DNA of 64,000 bases from Tetranychus cinnabarinus (lineage: Eukaryota > Arthropoda > Arachnida > Trombidiformes > Tetranychidae), in contig WHVY01000002.1 of NCBI GenBank assembly GCA_022266195.1, forward strand, positions 511,001 to 575,000, given 5' to 3'. Within the stretch, counting starts at the first letter, position 1. The number at the start of each line of letters is the position of its first letter. Both the position numbers and the translations under genes were made by a program. The notes under the pieces are model-generated. The model did not search any database. It was not told where the DNA came from and saw only the letters and a program-made list of their open reading frames with translations. Shown here piece after piece: positions 38,988-50,703 of the stretch.

Positions 38988-40226
38988 TTTAGATTGGAAA
39001 ACAGTTTTGATGAAGAAATGGCGAAACCAAAATATTATTGAAAGTAAATTAAAATGATGAAAGACTCAGAATTTTTCAATTTGATGAAAGTTTCTCTTCA
39101 AGTTATTCTTAATATCAACTTGACTGATTGAATAGAATCTTTGATCATTCCATTCCAATTCGGAAATGCAAAATCCTCTAAGGATATCCGAGTTGAAAAT
39201 TCAGTGTCACCAGGAAAAAGAGAAGCTGCTCGAAAAAAGAAGATAAAATCGGCTGATGAAGAAAAAGATGAAATATTCTGATTCATTATGACAAACACTT
39301 TGATTTACCTTTCGAAAGTTCATTTTAATGAAATCACAATTTAGTAAAATAAAAAGCAAGTTTACTTGAAAAGATAATCACAAGGAAATGTTGTTAAATA
39401 CTGAACAAGTTGCGTGTAAACATGTAATTGAATTGGAATGAGCAGAAATCTATAAAATCAGATGAACTGGCCAGTAAAGAGCGCAATGAAAAGGTAAAGC
39501 CAAAAAAGTGGAAATGAATAAATTCCAATGGAGAATATATTTATTTATTTGATGAGCAATTTCATTCTTCATCATCATTATTACACTTAACCATTACCAT
39601 TATTATACTCTGAATGATTACCATCGACTTGATGGTTCCTTTGAATGGCGAAAAGAAGAAAAAGTTTTGCAAAAACATTTCTTCACCTTTCATCACAAGA
39701 TAACCACAAAATATAAAAAATATTTTATGATGAAAACAGAGGAATGATGATATTAAAGTGAATTTTGTGTGTTTCCCTGCTTCTTCCTTTCGTCTGCTTG
39801 TTTCAATATTATCACCAACAAGTTGGTGAAACTGGTTCAACTCATCATTATGATTGTTGTTTCTATAAGATAATTAGATGAAAATGTATGATTCCCTATT
39901 AAGCAAATAATTTAACTTGATTTGGAGTCATAAAAGTGTCAACTGCAATTGGAAAGACAGCGATGAGTAACATTATGTAATTAACCTTTAAATCAACATT
40001 ATTTTTCTCTCCACTTTCAAATAACATTTCATCTGTTGATGATTATTATTATCATTATTATTTATTGTTCACTTGCAGCAATAATTTTTGCCTTTCAAAC
40101 TCCAACTTTGATTATACTTTATAATGTTACCAAGTAAAACGATAAAAGTACACAAATAAACAAATAAAAACGATGAGAGAAGAAAAAATATCAACATTAT
40201 TTTTCTGTCGTCCAACCATTTATCTG
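38988..40226. other. Non-coding stretch, nothing firmly recognised
   Basis: A minus-strand open frame at 39098-39298 contains a protein-like piece (LFPGDTEFSTRISLEDFAF) after an acceptor-like TTTTTTCGAGCAG. It has no good donor or partner. Nothing else stands out. Confidence 0.4.
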
Positions 40227-40920
40227 CAAGATTCCCTGTCTATAGAGCATTCTCAGTCTTCTTTCCTGTCTTTCAACCATTTAATATCTCATGTCTCATA
40301 CAGAACTTTCGTATTTAGAACTTTCCAAATCTATCAAAATCTCAGTTGCTTTCATGAAAGCTTTTCCGTTATCCGAACATTTCTTTCAATGTGAATCAAT
40401 AGACAAGAGATTATCTAAAATTTTTAGAAAATTTCATTTTTCGAATATAAATATCATTTTGTAAATTCTCTATTTTAGGAATTCCGCCAGTAGAACATTT
40501 CAAATTCTGAAAATCTCGTTTAATGATTTTCCATTTTCCGAAAATTCTTTGCAATAAACATTCAATTGCAAGATATTCTCTAAAATTTTCAGAAAATAGT
40601 GAAGAAATTTGATTTTTGAATATTGACTATATTTGGAAAATTTCTCTATTTTAGAAATTCTGAATTTGGAATATTCCAAGTCAACGAAAATCACAGTTGT
40701 TCACAATAAAAGATTTTTTTGATTTTTTATCGATGAAAGTTCCATAGACAAGAGATTCTCTAAAATTTTGAAAGATTTCATTTTTTGAATATTCAGCTTT
40801 CGAAAGCTCTTTATATTACAAGAAAATGTAGAAAAATTCTGAGCTACGAAAATTTCATCTTGAAAGTGCTTTTGGTTCTTAAAATTGCCTTTTTCCCATT
40901 TTATAAAGATTCTCAATTCT
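40227..40920. repeat. Array of four diverged ~170-bp tandem repeats
   Basis: A recurring layout starts with CAAGA at 40227, 40404, 40569 and 40749 (spacings 177, 165 and 180). In the last three units the start reads roughly AAGAGATTCTCTAAAATTTT, then a TTTGAATAT word, a CTCTATTTTAGAAATTC word and a TTCCA-rich tail. The first unit is the most diverged. Identity between units is modest, so this is an old array or a relic of satellite-like DNA. The period is close to one nucleosome. It is short and isolated, so centromeric function is not implied. Confidence 0.6.
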
Positions 40921-41903
40921 TGTGAAATTGCTTGCCTTTAAACCTTCCCAGTGTTGCAAAAGTCGTTTAAGAATCTGTTTCATTGAATAATTGTCATGAA
41001 GCAACGATAAGACTTTGTGATAAACTTGAAGGTCAATACTAACCAAGGATTTTGGTTTTTTTTCTGGTCAAATATGATAACCAAGTGTGATATAAGCTTA
41101 AATGAGAATGAAATTTATTAGCTGTTAAACGTATCTGTCACTTTGTGATTTCCTGATTTTCCAAGATAATTTCACCTTGACGATGAAAATGTTGATTCTC
41201 TTTCTTTCTCTTTAATCCTTTCTCATCTTTTATCTTCATCGTTCCCTCTTCACCAACCTTTCCTCTCTTTATTGGTGTCTTTCCAAGTTGAGGAAACATT
41301 TGTCACAGTAAACGTCAAGAAAACTTGGTAAAGTCATGCAAAAGGCTTATTTTCAGCTGAGCTTTACAACCTTCATCATCATCTCTTCCGTTTGTATCAA
41401 CATGATCTTCATCATCATCTTTTCTCATCTTTTCCCATCTTCCTTCATCTTTCCCTTTACTCCCAAAGATATTGTATAAATAAATTTTACAGTCCAAGTT
41501 AATCTGAAAATTATTTGTCAATCAAGTTTCACCCAAACCAAACAAGAGTGTTAATAATGACAAAACATTTTTAAATGTCAATTTAGTTGAAATAATTGAA
41601 CTCAACCTTTCACTGTAACTTCATTTGTTCATCAATTATCGCATTTTCAGTTTCACTTTAAACATTGAACATTATTTACTCTTTGACATGAAAGAGACAA
41701 AATCAGACTGAAGAAAAAAAACGAATCAAAGTTCCACAATTTAACTGTAATTTATTTGACCAAGAATTAAATTTAATGGTCAACATCCAAAAGTTGATTG
41801 TTTATTTTACCATCAAATTGATGACCATGGACATGATAACTCTTTTCCATTGAACACTGAATAACTTTGAAATTAATTTCTCCTTCTCTTTTCCTTCCAA
41901 CAG

Positions 41904-42127
41904 AAGAATCAACTTTACTTTCAAATCCTTATTATCCATATAAAAATGGTTCTTCAGTTAACATGGTACATCATATTAATCAACCCGCTGTCTCGGAATT
42001 CATTAACCATCAGCATTTTTACGAAAAGATAAGAACTGGTTTCGGAGCTAAAATTGATGGAACCTTAATAACCAATAACTACATTAGCAATGGTCAATTA
42101 GTTCGCGCTTTAAATTACCGACAATAA
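41904..42127 (+). CDS. Possible terminal coding exon, unknown protein
   Basis: An excellent acceptor (CTTTTCCTTCCAACAG) opens a frame entered in phase 1. It runs 73 codons to TAA. The peptide is polar and protein-like (LLSNPYYPYKNGSSVNMVHH, then KIRTGFGAKIDGTLITNNYI), with balanced codon use including GGA, GCT and CGC. The entry phase matches the phase-1 donors of the predicted secreted gene (22780 and 27423), so it could be a further alternative 3' exon, but that is speculative. No family is recognised. The stop overlaps the end of an antisense frame (42110-42550). Confidence 0.28.
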
Positions 42128-42550
42128 ATGGTTGAAGGAACAGCAGCAAACGACAAACTGAAAGACAAAACAATAAGAAAGAAATCGCCTAAATTCGTTA
42201 CATGAAAACAAAAATTCTTCTATTAACAATTCTTTTGTTTCTTTGTGTTGAAACCCTTTTCCATCCTTTATTTTCCTTGCATCTTCCTTGACCATATTCA
42301 TATTCACTTTGGTCAACGTTAATGAGCATCTTTGGAAGGCAGAAAAGGCTGGTTTAAGTGAAAAGACAACAAGAAAAAAAAGAGTGAAATTAATCATGAA
42401 AATAGTGAACAACAAATTAAAGGTAATTGAAGATGAACACTGAAAGACAAAACCAGGAATGGAATCACAAAAGCCAAATGTAATAATGTTTACGATTAGG
42501 AAACAAATTTTAGCTCTTTTAATCAACTCATCAACTTTGCTGTTAATCAT
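42110..42550 (-). CDS. Hypothetical 146-residue ORF with hydrophobic N-terminal half
   Basis: This is the longest ATG-initiated frame in the gene-poor tract. Residues ~16-65 are hydrophobic (ICFLIVNIITFGF, then FNLLFTIFMINFTLFFLVVF), suggesting two membrane segments. They are followed by a charged stretch (NMVKEDARKIKDGKGFQHKE) and a hydrophobic, cysteine-rich end (FVFQFVVCCC). At this base composition I estimate about 0.1 such frames by chance in 50 kb, so it is noteworthy but not proven. It overlaps the 3' end of the plus-strand exon at 41904-42127 by 18 bases; both being real is less likely than one. Confidence 0.22.
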   Translation of the reverse strand: MINSKVDELIKRAKICFLIVNIITFGFCDSIPGFVFQCSSSITFNLLFTIFMINFTLFFLVVFSLKPAFSAFQRCSLTLTKVNMNMVKEDARKIKDGKGFQHKETKELLIEEFLFSCNEFRRFLSYCFVFQFVVCCCSFNHLLSVI

Positions 42551-43473
42551 TCATCTAATTGTCAAACTTAATTCTTCGCTTTTCTGGTCTCATCTCAATA
42601 TTTTAATATCGTCCAATCGTTACACAAAAAATTCGTTATTCTGGACTTTTCCCTTTTTCCTTCTTTATCTCCAATCTAATTGGTAAATTAATATACAAAA
42701 TTGACACTTTATTTTAACCCAAAAACCCAATTTAACCCAAACACACATTTAAACTGTTCAACAGTTGATAAGCGTAAAATGCAGACACAAATTGAGAAAG
42801 TTTGTCAATTGGAAGAAAAATGTTAGAAAAAAGTTGACAAGAAAACCCAAAAATGAAAAGAATTGAATCAAATTATTGCGAGTTTAATGTTTCAGAGTTT
42901 ATTCAGTCATTAATGGAATGATGAAGTGTCTTGATACACATTGAATAACCATTTAGATGATGAGATTACAATGTTTAGTCTTGGAGACAACCTGTTGTTG
43001 ACTTTGCGTCGCCATTTCGGTTAAACATTTACAACAAATTCAATCAACTTGATTCCAAGCCAATCTAATTTAACAGTCTGTTTGTTGATCTTTTCCTTGT
43101 TGTCAACCTTTTCTCTTGTTCATCATCTTTTCTTTTATCTTCTTCTTCTTCCTTCTTCTTCCAACCTCAGCTTTTACCTGTTCATTATTCCAGTTGGCTT
43201 TTCCCATTCATTTTGATACAATCTTGCTGAATGAAAGGCGTTATAATTGAATAATGGCGATCAACAGTTAAATGTTTAAATTTAAATGAAAACCACTTTC
43301 ATTTGCCTTCATCTGATTCTTCATTTTCCTTTCATTCTCCATTCTCATGAGAGTTCAGTGTCATCATCAAATTATCATCAAGTGATAACAAGTGATAACA
43401 GGTAAACTTCTTGAAGCAAAGTCAATGAAATGGAAGAAATTGTATTAACTTGCTTCATCTTCTTCTTCATCAG

Positions 43474-43635
43474 CAACAATATTCTCATCCTTCTAACCAA
43501 CAGACTTATCCTTCCCTGTTTGGAATCAATCAAGAGAAAGAAGATGATTGGATTGATGAGTTAAAGGTTAATAAAAAAGATGAACACAAGAAGAAGGAAA
43601 AGAAAGTGTTTAATTTGGATGATAAAGACGATTGA
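43474..43635 (+). CDS. Possible terminal exon with Lys/Asp-rich tail
   Basis: A long pyrimidine tract ending TCTTCTTCTTCATCAG opens a frame entered in phase 0, 53 codons to TGA. The peptide begins Gln/Ser/Pro-rich and ends in a mixed charged tail (KKDEHKKKEKKVFNLDDKDD). Purine-rich DNA alone can produce such a tail, so evidence is limited. No partner exon or family is known to me. Confidence 0.18.
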   Translation, partial: QQYSHPSNQQTYPSLFGINQEKEDDWIDELKVNKKDEHKKKEKKVFNLDDKDD

Positions 43636-46600
43636 ATATCACCAAGGAATTTGATGAACATGTTGCTGATAATGAAGGTGAAGTTGAAAGGCAGTGACCC
43701 TTAAAGGATGATGAATCCTGAAACAGTGAACGCGTTAATATCTGTTTATTGGTTCATAAAAGTAGTCAAAGGCTCTGGAGGACATTTCATGGGATAAATA
43801 ATCAACATGATAATGGAAATGGAAAGGAGAACAATTTTTATGCAAATTGGTGATAATGTCCAATGAAGAAGATTCATATTGATCATATTGGATGATATTG
43901 TGATGATGAATCCAGTGAACATTGAACTGTCTCCTGTTTACTTATGGCTATTGAGATAATAACTTGAGGCTGTCCAAATGATGAACCAATGAATGAAGGA
44001 AAAGATGATGATCAAGATGAACAGATCATGAACAGATGAAAGATTAACATCTTTATTGGACGTGGAACCAACTCTGTAAATAATTGATCTGTTGGTAATT
44101 TAATTAATCATTTGAGTTGAGATGGAATCAATTTCTTTCATATTCATGGAAACTTTGAGATTGATGATGAAAGAATGAATTTAATAGTGAAAAAAAGGAA
44201 ACATCATTTCAGGCTAATTTTTCTCTCCAAATTCACATTCTTTTACCATGAAAGGAAAATTTCGTCAACTTTCTTGTTCCATCAAAATTGAATGACACAA
44301 AAGCTCATCATTTAACATGATTAACAATCTTCTTTATCATCGCTCTGATTCAACCTTTGGAAAAGTGACTTTAAGTGAAATCTTGAAACATTATTTTACG
44401 ATTTAAATATTAACTCGACTCTCAATTTGATTCATTTGATTGCTTTTCATCGCTCAATCGGTTAATCATTTTTTCTCATTGAAAAACTTTCTCAATTTGC
44501 TTCAATTTTAATTTACTTTTTTTAAATTTTAAACAAAAGTTGAAAAGCTTCTTCTGAAAGGCTGAATTGAAACAAAAGACAAAAAAAGTTTCAGTCTCTT
44601 GAATATCATTAAATATAAATACTAATGTAAAACATTTCATGTGAAAATGTTCAACAACATTCTTAGATATTTCAATGTCAATTAATCCCATTTTTTCATT
44701 GTTATTCAATCATTTTCTGGTTCTGGTTCTAAACCAGACATTAACCCAGGATTCGTCAAACGAATCTAAAAATAGCCCTTAACACCCGAAACACACCCAC
44801 GTCCATGCTCACACTTTGCGTACTTTGACACTTTTCAAGCCAAAAGTCGAACCGAAACATTTTCACTCGAGTTCAATAGCTTTGGAAGATTGCAAAATTT
44901 TCTCATCAGAATTCAGGTGAATCCAGATTACAATCCAATTAAGAGTTTGATTATGAAAATTGGATTTTCAAGGGAAAATGAAAGCATTTTGTAAATAGAA
45001 AGATTATTTTCTTGAGTTTCTCTTCAACGAAAATGAAAATCACAAGTTGAAATGATTTCATGATAATCAGAAAATTTTGAAATTGAGCGAGAAACTTTTG
45101 ACTTTTGATTTTCACAATTTCGTTGAAACTTTACTTTAACAACAATTGCTTCAACAAGTCGACCCAATGAGCAACAATATCAACATGAAATGAATCTCAA
45201 GTTTTCAGGTGAACTCTCAAGTTGTCAAAGTTTCAGTTTTCTCTCTTTTCTAGCCGAATTATTTACCTTCATTTAACCTTTGGTTTTATTTAGCAATTGA
45301 AATGAGAAGAAAGGCCAAAATTTAATTTTATCCATTTTTGCCCTTTTCGCCGAGTTCGATCATTGAAATGAAAAATATCCAAAACTGAATCAGAAACGTT
45401 TGAGAAACAGTTTGATACTTGAAACTATTTGTTGGTAAAAATGTAAAGAAAGGTTAAACTGAATGGAGACCAAATTGTCACACTAAATGTCTTTACCAAA
45501 CAACATTGAAAATGATTGATGATTATTGTTGCTTACCATTTGTCATGCATTTTAAGAGCAACTTTATTCTTCACTGAATATTACCTTTCAAAGTCCTCTG
45601 ATCAATTCCATCATGAACAATCACCATTCAGATGTTCCCTGTCCATCCAAGTTTCCATCTTTTATGGAACATGAAAAAACACATTTTCCCATTTGCTATT
45701 GAAACATGAAATTTCAATGAAACACACTTAAAGTTATTTGCTTTGAAACAAACTGCAAAGGTCGACTTGGTTGAAAAGGAAAACAAAAGTACGCAAATTA
45801 TCCCAAAAAATTGAATTTAATTTGTTAAATCAACTTATCATCATTTCAATGCTAAACTCAAAATCATTAAATTCCAGACCAAAACAAATGAACAGCAATT
45901 TTTTGACAAAAATACCAAAAAATTGAAATTAAATTTTTCTTGTTTCTTTCAAATCTCTTTTGCTATGAAAAAAAACCGTAAAACGGACAAAATTGTTTTT
46001 TGCTCAACAATTATGATTATCAAATGTTGAAATGATAATAAGTTGATCATTTTGTGTAAATTGTTTTCGTCTTTTCCTGTTAATTTCAATTTTCCTTTTT
46101 TCCCTTCTTCTTCTTTCTTTGCCTGAAAAGAACTGAATAATCCATTACTTAAGAATGATGGATTTAAAACATAATATCTTGTCATTTATCCTCTTCAATC
46201 AATTCCTGATTCTCACTGTAACCTGACTTAAGCCTCAAATGCACACACAAATATTAATAAGTGAAAGATAACAATCATGAGAAGAAGAAATGAATGCAGA
46301 AAATGAGAACATCTTGAAACATTGACAATGTGATTGTTTGAATCAGAAGATAATCAAGAAATGTTACATGAAAAGCCTGAATTATCTTTATTACTTCAAC
46401 TAGTCAACAAATATGAAAAGAATAGTGAGAAATTGAATGAAAAAATATTAATAATAATTGATCAAAAAATAAGAGTAAAAAATGTAACTTGGAAACTCGA
46501 AAGAAATGAAAGAATCACTTTTTTTTCGATTGTTTTTTCCTTCTTTTGTAACTGCAATTGTCATTGGAAAAGAGCTTATTTTAATCAACAATTTATATCA

Positions 46601-47842
46601 TCAATGTGACTGTACAAAGAAGATTAAACAATCTGAACGATTGTCATTCGAATGATATTTTTGGCCCAACCTGGAATCGCAACTTTTCTAACTCATTTTG
46701 GTCTTCTGGAAACACACACACAAAAGTTACGTTTTTACCGATACAAATTGTACTTTAATGAATGAATGGAAATGAATTGTCAATCCTTCTTTATCCTTCA
46801 TTTTAACCCAATTTTGAGTTGAATTTTAGTTTTTCACTGTTTTTAGTATCCAAATGTGTCAATGTTGTGATCAACTCGAAATTGGTTAACTGATTTAATT
46901 GATTAGTTTCAAGATTTTTTCAACTTGAAATGAATGTTAAGATTGTGATAATGAAATGAGAAACATCAAAGTAAATGTCAGTTGAGCATTTGTTTCAGTT
47001 AATCTCTATGGAAGGAAACTGTTAAACTCAATTTTCCTCCTTTTTTATTCTTTCCTTTCAATATTAATATACCAATAATTATAATCTATGCTTCTTTCCT
47101 TCTACTTCATCATGCTTTCAGTTTGTCATGAAAATTGATTTGAAAAGGTTGAGCAAAAAACATTGTTTTTGGCAACAGAAATGAGTTAAATTGTTTCAAT
47201 CTGGAAATGGTTCACCTTTTTGTGACTTCATTAGACTGAATCAAAATTTGATTTTCATCTCTCATTTTGTATTATTTGCCATTAATTTTATCCTTTTCAC
47301 ACAAACAAAGGATTCTGTTTGTCAATCAAATTTTGAAAAGCCACAAAATTGTGAACAAGTCAGTAATTGTCTGGCAACAGTGTTCATTGAATGTTGTTTG
47401 TCTCGCCTTTAAATGATTTTTATTCAATTTGTTAACAACAATCAAGATTCTCGAGTCAAGAATTTAAATCTTTTTACTTTCATCTTCTTTTTTTCTGAGC
47501 AAACAACATGAGAGTAGAAAATCAAAATTAAAATAAAAAGGCAAGAAAACACTTTATTGTGTTTTTTGTTGTGTGTTTGTTTGTGTGTTTGTGTGTGTAT
47601 TTAAATCCAACCAAAGCTTTTGCTTACACAAACCCAATCAACTTGAAATCCCAATTTACTTTTTTCATTGTAAAACCGAAATCACATTTTCCCTCATTCT
47701 TTTTTTCCAATTTAAATGTCCCTTGTAAAGTTATTTGTACCAATCAAGACTTGAGTTAACTTGAAAAAAAGCAAAAATCAAATAGAAAAAATATTTTCAA
47801 ATTGAAATTGAAAAGAACCAAAAAAACAACTCCCAGCTTGTG
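43636..47842. other. Non-coding stretch, weak coding-like fragments only
   Basis: A frame at 46334-46609 has a helical, Lys/Glu-rich start but no ATG or acceptor. After an acceptor-like TCACACAAACAAAG, 47312-47412 encodes 33 residues with five cysteines (spacing C-X9-C-X5-C-X8-CC) before a stop. An AC run (46712-46722) and a GT-rich patch (47557-47600) are present. No gene is firmly supported. Confidence 0.4.
47557..47600. repeat. GT-rich simple sequence
   Basis: Interrupted TG/TTTG units over about 44 bases. This is a low-complexity microsatellite without other features. Confidence 0.8.
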
Positions 47843-47856
47843 GCGCCCTCTTCTGG
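47843..47856 (-). promoter_or_regulatory. CTCF-like motif (minus orientation)
   Basis: Read on the minus strand this is CCAGAAGAGGGCGC, matching 13 of 14 positions of the widely conserved animal CTCF core (CCASYAGRKGGCRS). It pairs with a weaker motif at 47904-47917 in the opposite orientation. The surrounding DNA is locally GC-richer than the desert to its left. Whether the host's CTCF uses this motif is not shown by the sequence. Confidence 0.35.
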
Positions 47857-47898
47857 TAGTTAAAGTGACCTGTTATTTGGTATAATTGTCTTGACCAG

Positions 47899-48114
47899 AT
47901 GAACCAAGAGAGGGCAACACAGTCTATGGATGGTTCTTTGAAAAAAACCGTTCGTTTTAATCAAACTTTGGGTAATTTTTGTTGCCGGTCGAAGTGCAAA
48001 TCGAAGGCATTGGTCTTGTTAAAGAAGGACAATTTAAACAATAAAAGTCTTGTGGCTGCAAGTATAAAACAACCAATCTACTCAGACGGTGTTTGGCTCA
48101 AAGCTTTTAAATAA
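47899..48114 (+). CDS. Hypothetical 71-residue ORF
   Basis: An ATG follows an AG directly (GTCTTGACCAG/ATGAACC), so this may be a complete small ORF or the start of a terminal exon. The product is basic (LKKTVRFNQTLGNFCCRSKC, then ALVLLKKDNLNNK) and its codon use is less AT-extreme than its surroundings. It overlaps the weaker CTCF-like motif. No family is recognised. Confidence 0.22.
   Translation: MNQERATQSMDGSLKKTVRFNQTLGNFCCRSKCKSKALVLLKKDNLNNKSLVAASIKQPIYSDGVWLKAFK
47904..47917 (+). promoter_or_regulatory. Weak CTCF-like motif (plus orientation)
   Basis: CCAAGAGAGGGCAA matches 11 of 14 positions of the CTCF core, including the AGAGGGCA centre. With the motif at 47843-47856 it forms an 18-bp imperfect inverted repeat (14 of 18 matching) with the two motifs pointing away from each other. 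Confidence 0.22.
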
Positions 48115-50229
48115 CTCTCGTCTCTAAACATTTTCCATGTGATTCTCATCATCTTTTAACTTATTTTATTTTCTTCACTCTGGTTTAATTTGTTTTCTTT
48201 TGTTGTCTTTTTGTTCCTAATTATATTGTGCTAACACACTTCATTTTGTGTATTCAATGTGTTTGTTATCTTAACTGCTCACTTTCTACTTCTGCTTCTT
48301 CTAAGAATCACCTCAACATCACCCTCCATCATCTATCAGCTATGAGTCGAAGATTGATGGCAAATTATATAAAAAAAGGCGAATTTTCTTGGTTATAAAT
48401 CAACATCACTCTGATCCAGTTACACGACTGTTATAAATTCAATTTCTGACATTCATACTTAGCTGTGGATCATAGCCAAAACAAACCGTATATCAATTAA
48501 CTTACGTGTTGGTGGAATCAAAGAAGAATGATTGGCTTTCTAATTGGAAATTGAAATATACAAAAAACAAAACAAGATAAATGTTTTTTTCCTTGGTCTT
48601 CATTAAACAATTTAAATTAACCTGTTGATTGTTTCTCCCAATTTGAGGCCAACAAAAAGCGTAACGGTTAATTGTTTATCGTTTCTCTTACCTCTTCTGT
48701 TATTGTTCCTGTTTTTGTGACTCCAAGTCAAACATTGTTTTGTTTTTTCTTCCTTTCAATCTTATTCTCTCATTCTCATCATTCTAGAACTAAACAACTC
48801 GACCTTTAGATATAATTAAATAAATTGACAACAAAACAAAATGTTACAAAAAAATGAATCATGAAACATTAGTATAAGCAAACAAGAAAACAAACCTCAA
48901 CCAAACTATTCGAATTGCATTTCTATGTATTAATTTCAAAATTAACCAATAAAATTGATTGTTCAATTAATATTCGCCCTTTTGTTGCACACTTTCAATA
49001 TGCTATTGTAGACACATTTAGCAATTACAATTTACAGATTCAAATTGCATTCGACCAATTTCATTCAAGATCTGTTGCCTGGAAAAAAATTATTTGAATA
49101 ATTCGATGAATTTTTTATGAAACAAAAAATCAAGTCATAAAGTTGTTTCAACATTAATCATTTGATGGATGAACGATTTTAATGTGTTTTATATTTGATT
49201 TAATGAGAAGTTGATTGATAGAAATGTAAATAAAATTATTGATTTATCCCAACATTTGACAACAGAATGTCATGTAATTTTGTTTAGCTTCGCTATTTTA
49301 TCATCATTCAAACATCAATTTGTCATCACAACTCTGAACATGATAAAAGTATTTTTGAATTTTATATTTCATCCTTTTGATTTCATATTATTTTTCATCA
49401 AAGTATCGCTCATAACAGTTGAAACCATTTCAACGCAATATCAAAGATAAAGATGATCTCATTTCCAATTCATGAGTTTACTGGTTTATTTATTATTATT
49501 GCAACCTTTTCTGAATACACTTTTCTCACTCTCTTTCTCCTGTGTTTACTATTAAATAACATGTATTTCTTGTCACATCAATTTGTCATAAATTGATAGA
49601 AATTTAATCTCACAGGATTTCATAGAATCAAAATCCGATTCAATGTTGTTATAAACCCAACTCTGTAATCCTATTTTGTCTCATTTAATAGATTGATGGT
49701 TTGATTGTTAATTGTTAGGCTCTTCTTTAGATGTTTATTTCAAACCGATTCTGGAACAATTCCGAATATTGAGAAACGATTAATGGAATGAGTTGAAACA
49801 GGATTTGAGGGCGCAAACTGTAATTTTTCGTCTTTCTTTAATTTCATCGCCGCCGGAAGAAAGTTGAAAACAAGTTAACACACACGTAATCAATTAAGTT
49901 TGGTTACATGATCGTTATTGTTGAGGTGAATTCTTTAGAGCATAGATTTGACAGATTATCATTAATTATGATAAAGAGATCAGGTGTGATTACAATTAAT
50001 CAAACAGTTAAGAAAAGAAAAATTTGTTTCAACCATATTACCACTGATTAGCAATATAAGTAATAATATTTATAAGTATTGTAATTAGACCATTCAAACA
50101 GTCGGAAAGAGCAATATGTTTTATATCTTGTTTGGCTTTCTCAGTTTATTGGTATTTTTCCCCTTTTTCAGCTTTTCTTGTTTCCATTTTGAACAACCGT
50201 CCATTGGTTATATCATAATATTATATCCT
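48115..50229. other. Intergenic stretch left of RIM-BP
   Basis: No recognisable gene. An ATG-initiated 79-codon frame at 50116-50355 has two hydrophobic stretches and a lysine-rich end, but it lies in T-rich DNA and overlaps the likely RIM-BP 3' UTR in antisense. A further GAGGGCGC word, the CTCF-type core without its flank, is at 49807-49814. Confidence 0.5.
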
Positions 50230-50235
50230 TTTATT
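50230..50235 (-). other. Candidate poly(A) signal for RIM-BP
   Basis: AATAAA on the minus strand, about 470 bases past the RIM-BP stop codon. Another AATAAA lies at 50145-50150. Which one is used cannot be told from sequence. Confidence 0.3.
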
Positions 50236-50703
50236 CAGTCCCATGTTTTTTTGCTTGTACATCTTCCATTGGACTTCTTTTATCGCATAAATTTGTTGAT
50301 CTGGCAAAAGAAAAATGATAAAAAGAAAGAGGTTCTAAGGCACGACCAAAACTAATTGGAAAACCAAGAGCAATTTGTATCATTTGTAGTTAATTCTTTG
50401 ACTGTTAAATCATTTTCGACTTGAAATACATTTATGTCCCCTTTCAAGCGTCTTAAGCAAACAAAAGATTGAATTTAGATCTGCTTATGAAGTTTCCAAA
50501 TCATATAACAAAGACAACAAACCAAGGTTGGAATGCAAAAATTCATAAATGTACTGTTTCGTCTTTAACACGATTGGAGACAGCAAAAACCAGAATGACG
50601 ATGATTCCTCATTTGGATGCTAATCATTTTCTCGTGAAACAAAAATAAACATTAAATCATCAAGCCAGGTTATTTTTCAACCAAATTTGTATTCATTTTC
50701 ATC

